Positions 62,305 through 64,000 of a stretch of 64,000 nt of DNA are shown piece after piece. Source of the DNA: Blastobasis lacticolella (Eukaryota; Arthropoda; Insecta; Lepidoptera; Blastobasidae); NCBI GenBank assembly GCA_905147135.1, contig LR990061.1, forward strand, positions 9,276,026 to 9,340,025, read 5' to 3'. Position numbers and translations under genes: made by a program. How positions within the stretch are numbered: position 1 is the stretch's first letter; each line of letters begins with the position of its first letter. Under the pieces are notes generated by a model, which was not told the origin of the DNA, did no database searches, and saw only the letters and a list, made by a program, of their open reading frames with translations.

Positions 62305-64000
62305 GTATTATTATCAACATTCAATAACAAACGACTAAAGTTAGGTTTGCTAAACGCGGGTTCCCTAGGCACACGACACGACGAGTTCTTGGTGGCTATG
62401 GATCGTCACAGGGTCGACATAATGGCGATTAATGAGACCTGGCTGCGGGATAACCAGACTGCTAGAGCGCCGGCGGTGCCGAACTATCGTCTGCGGCATA
62501 TTCCGCGATCGAATGACGTGCGCTCGCGCGGAGGCGGCGTTGGATTCTACGTTGCGCGTACAGTACACGCTCGCACTTTGCTACATCCGGACGCGCCCCT
62601 AGTCGAACAAATGTGGTTGCGGCTGTCTGTGCGCGGGTCCGTCATTGTTGTTGGGACTGCCTACCGGCCGCCATGGCTGAGCGTCGATACGTTTATCGAT
62701 GCAATGACGGAATCATTGAGCGCATTTTCTTGGGCAAATAATATAATACTGCTGGGTGACTTTAACATCAACTTATTGGAGCCTAATACTACGAACACAA
62801 AAAAACTGCTGAACTTATTTTCTTGTTTTCGAATTTCTCAGTGTGTCACTCAGCCAACACACTTTACAGATACGAGTGCGACATTAATTGATGTAATAGC
62901 CACGGATCTTAAGGTCCGTGAGGTTGTAGTTGATTATGTGAGGGATCTTGGCAGCCACGCATTTCTTACGTGTGAAATAAATATTAATAAGCCCAAATTG
63001 ACACCGTTTAATGTATTACGTAGGGACATACTATCAATAGATTTAGAACAGTTCAATGCTGACTTAGCTTTAATTGACTTTAACTACATTTTCTCACTGG
63101 AAGTTGTCGATGATATGGTGACTTATCTAAATCAATGCATTCTCACGCTATTTAACAAACACGCCCCGCTAAAAAATCGTAGAATAAAAGACTATCAATA
63201 CCCGTGGATCACGTACAACATAAAACAAATGATGTCAAAACGCGACGAGGCCCATGCTCGCGCCCGCTCCTCTGGCCTAGATACACATTTTAGATATTAT
63301 AAAGAATTAAAAAAGGTTGTTGAGGGGGCACTTGTGAGGGAAAAGCGAGCTTACTATGATTTTTATGTCAATTCTAACGTACACAACCCACGTAGCTTAT
63401 GGTCTCACATAAAACGTAACGTTAGGATTCGAAGCGTTGGCGAGGTACCTGACCATCTACTGAAGAATCCAAATACAATTAACGATCACTTTTTAAAGGT
63501 TCCAGGCAGCCTGGATGTCTCTAGTATGGAAGTTGAGTACTTCAAAACCCACTGCGGTAACCTTAGTCAGTTTCAGTTGAGGACAGTAACAGAGGGGACT
63601 ATTCACAAAACATTGAAAAGCCTTAAGTCTAACGCGGTTGGAGTTGATGGTATATCCTTGGATATGCTGTTAATGATGACGCCACACATTTTGCCCGTTC
63701 TTACTTCTGTTATCAATACCTCCATTGAAACTGGTCAATTCCCCACCGCTTGGCAGCATGCAATAGTCAGGCCATTACCTAAAACCAGTAACCCAGCCAC
63801 AATAAGCGACTTGAGACCTATAAGCGTGTTGCCTTGCGCTTCCAAGATTCTAGAAAAGGTTGTTGGAGACCAAGTCCGTAAATACTTGGAGGAAAATGAT
63901 ATATTGCCCGTGGTGCAGTCGGGGTTCAGAAGACATCATAGCACTTGCACAGCTTTGGCTCAAGTGGTCGACGACATCTTGGAAGCGCAAGACAATGGCC
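62305..64000 (+). CDS. CR1-like LINE ORF2: APE endonuclease and RT, cut by window end
   Basis: The frame is open from 62305 to the window edge (565 codons), with its first Met at 62398. Upstream of that Met it reads KLGLLNAGSLGTRHDEFLVA, the usual start of the APE domain, so the true start may be upstream or non-ATG. APE blocks: IMAINETWLRD, GGGVGFYVA, GTAYRPPW, ILLGDFNINLL and RDLGSHAFLTC; the last normally reads SDH, so the Asp position holds Ser. RT starts at TIHKTLKSLKSNAVGVDGIS, then WQHAIVRPLPK, LRPISVLPCASKILEKVV and VVQSGFRRHHSTCTALAQVV. No frameshift is visible. The catalytic YADD block would lie beyond 64000. It nicks target DNA and copies the LINE RNA. Confidence 0.9.

Larger units (their letters stand above)
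55641..64000 (+). mobile_element. CR1-like LINE, split by a 4.8-kb transposon, cut by window end
   Basis: 5' UTR (start approximate), ORF1 at 55926, then a linker. Removing 57173-61993 plus one TA rejoins the linker as CACACAATATACACTACCCA, and ORF2 follows to the window end. ORF1 with a PHD finger and an APE/RT ORF2 fit the CR1-related group. GC content is high in ORF1. Confidence 0.8.

Noticed and set aside
1..64000. CRISPR arrays, bacterial operons, integrons or phage
   Set aside because: Introns, SINEs, LINEs and a GPCR make this animal DNA. The tandem repeats seen lack CRISPR spacing.

Overview
This window is AT-rich, intron-rich animal DNA, most likely from a lepidopteran (moth or butterfly) chromosome. 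The evidence is two exons of an insect-type neuropeptide GPCR, several SINE-like families scattered in many copies, and a dense mix of BEL/Pao, RTE, Jockey, CR1-like, Penelope, hAT, mariner and Harbinger-type elements. There is no operon structure, CRISPR array or rRNA operon.

Host genes are few. On the minus strand, two exons (27539-27719 and 17521-18607) encode TM3-TM4 and ECL2-TM7 plus the cytoplasmic tail of a class A receptor that best fits the ecdysis triggering hormone receptor (ETHR). An intron of about 8.9 kb separates them. The TM1-TM2 exon was not found in the window. On the plus strand, 49068-50174 encodes a 368-residue C2H2 zinc-finger protein directly behind a splice acceptor. 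If the missing receptor exon lies beyond the right edge, this gene sits antisense inside a receptor intron.

Layout. 1-10480: a decayed BEL/Pao LTR retrotransposon (gag, protease, RT, RNase H, integrase, env-like remnant). Its pol is split by a Harbinger-like DNA transposon and by 5'-truncated LINEs. 10.5-17.3 kb: SINEs and a cluster of inverted-repeat MITEs. 17.5-27.7 kb: the receptor exons and their repeat-rich intron. 28-37 kb: paired MITEs, a 5S-rRNA-like SINE, tRNA-derived SINEs and a minisatellite. 37208-44273: a nearly complete RTE-type LINE, bounded by a 14-bp direct repeat, with two head-to-head Penelope-like copies in its 3' UTR that form a perfect inverted repeat of about 1.06 kb. 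45.0-45.9 kb: a truncated Jockey LINE. 47049-48279: a second large palindrome of about 1.2 kb. 49-50.5 kb: the zinc-finger gene. 50.5-55.4 kb: MITEs, one split by a hAT element, and LINE debris. 55.6-64.0 kb: a CR1-like LINE whose PHD-containing ORF1 and APE/RT ORF2 are separated by a 4.8-kb element with perfect 31-bp TIRs flanked by TA. That element itself holds SINEs, a hAT and a small MITE.

The main interest is the layered nesting of elements, much of it readable from target-site duplications, and the two very large inverted repeats. No database search was possible. Family names rest on motifs recognised by eye.
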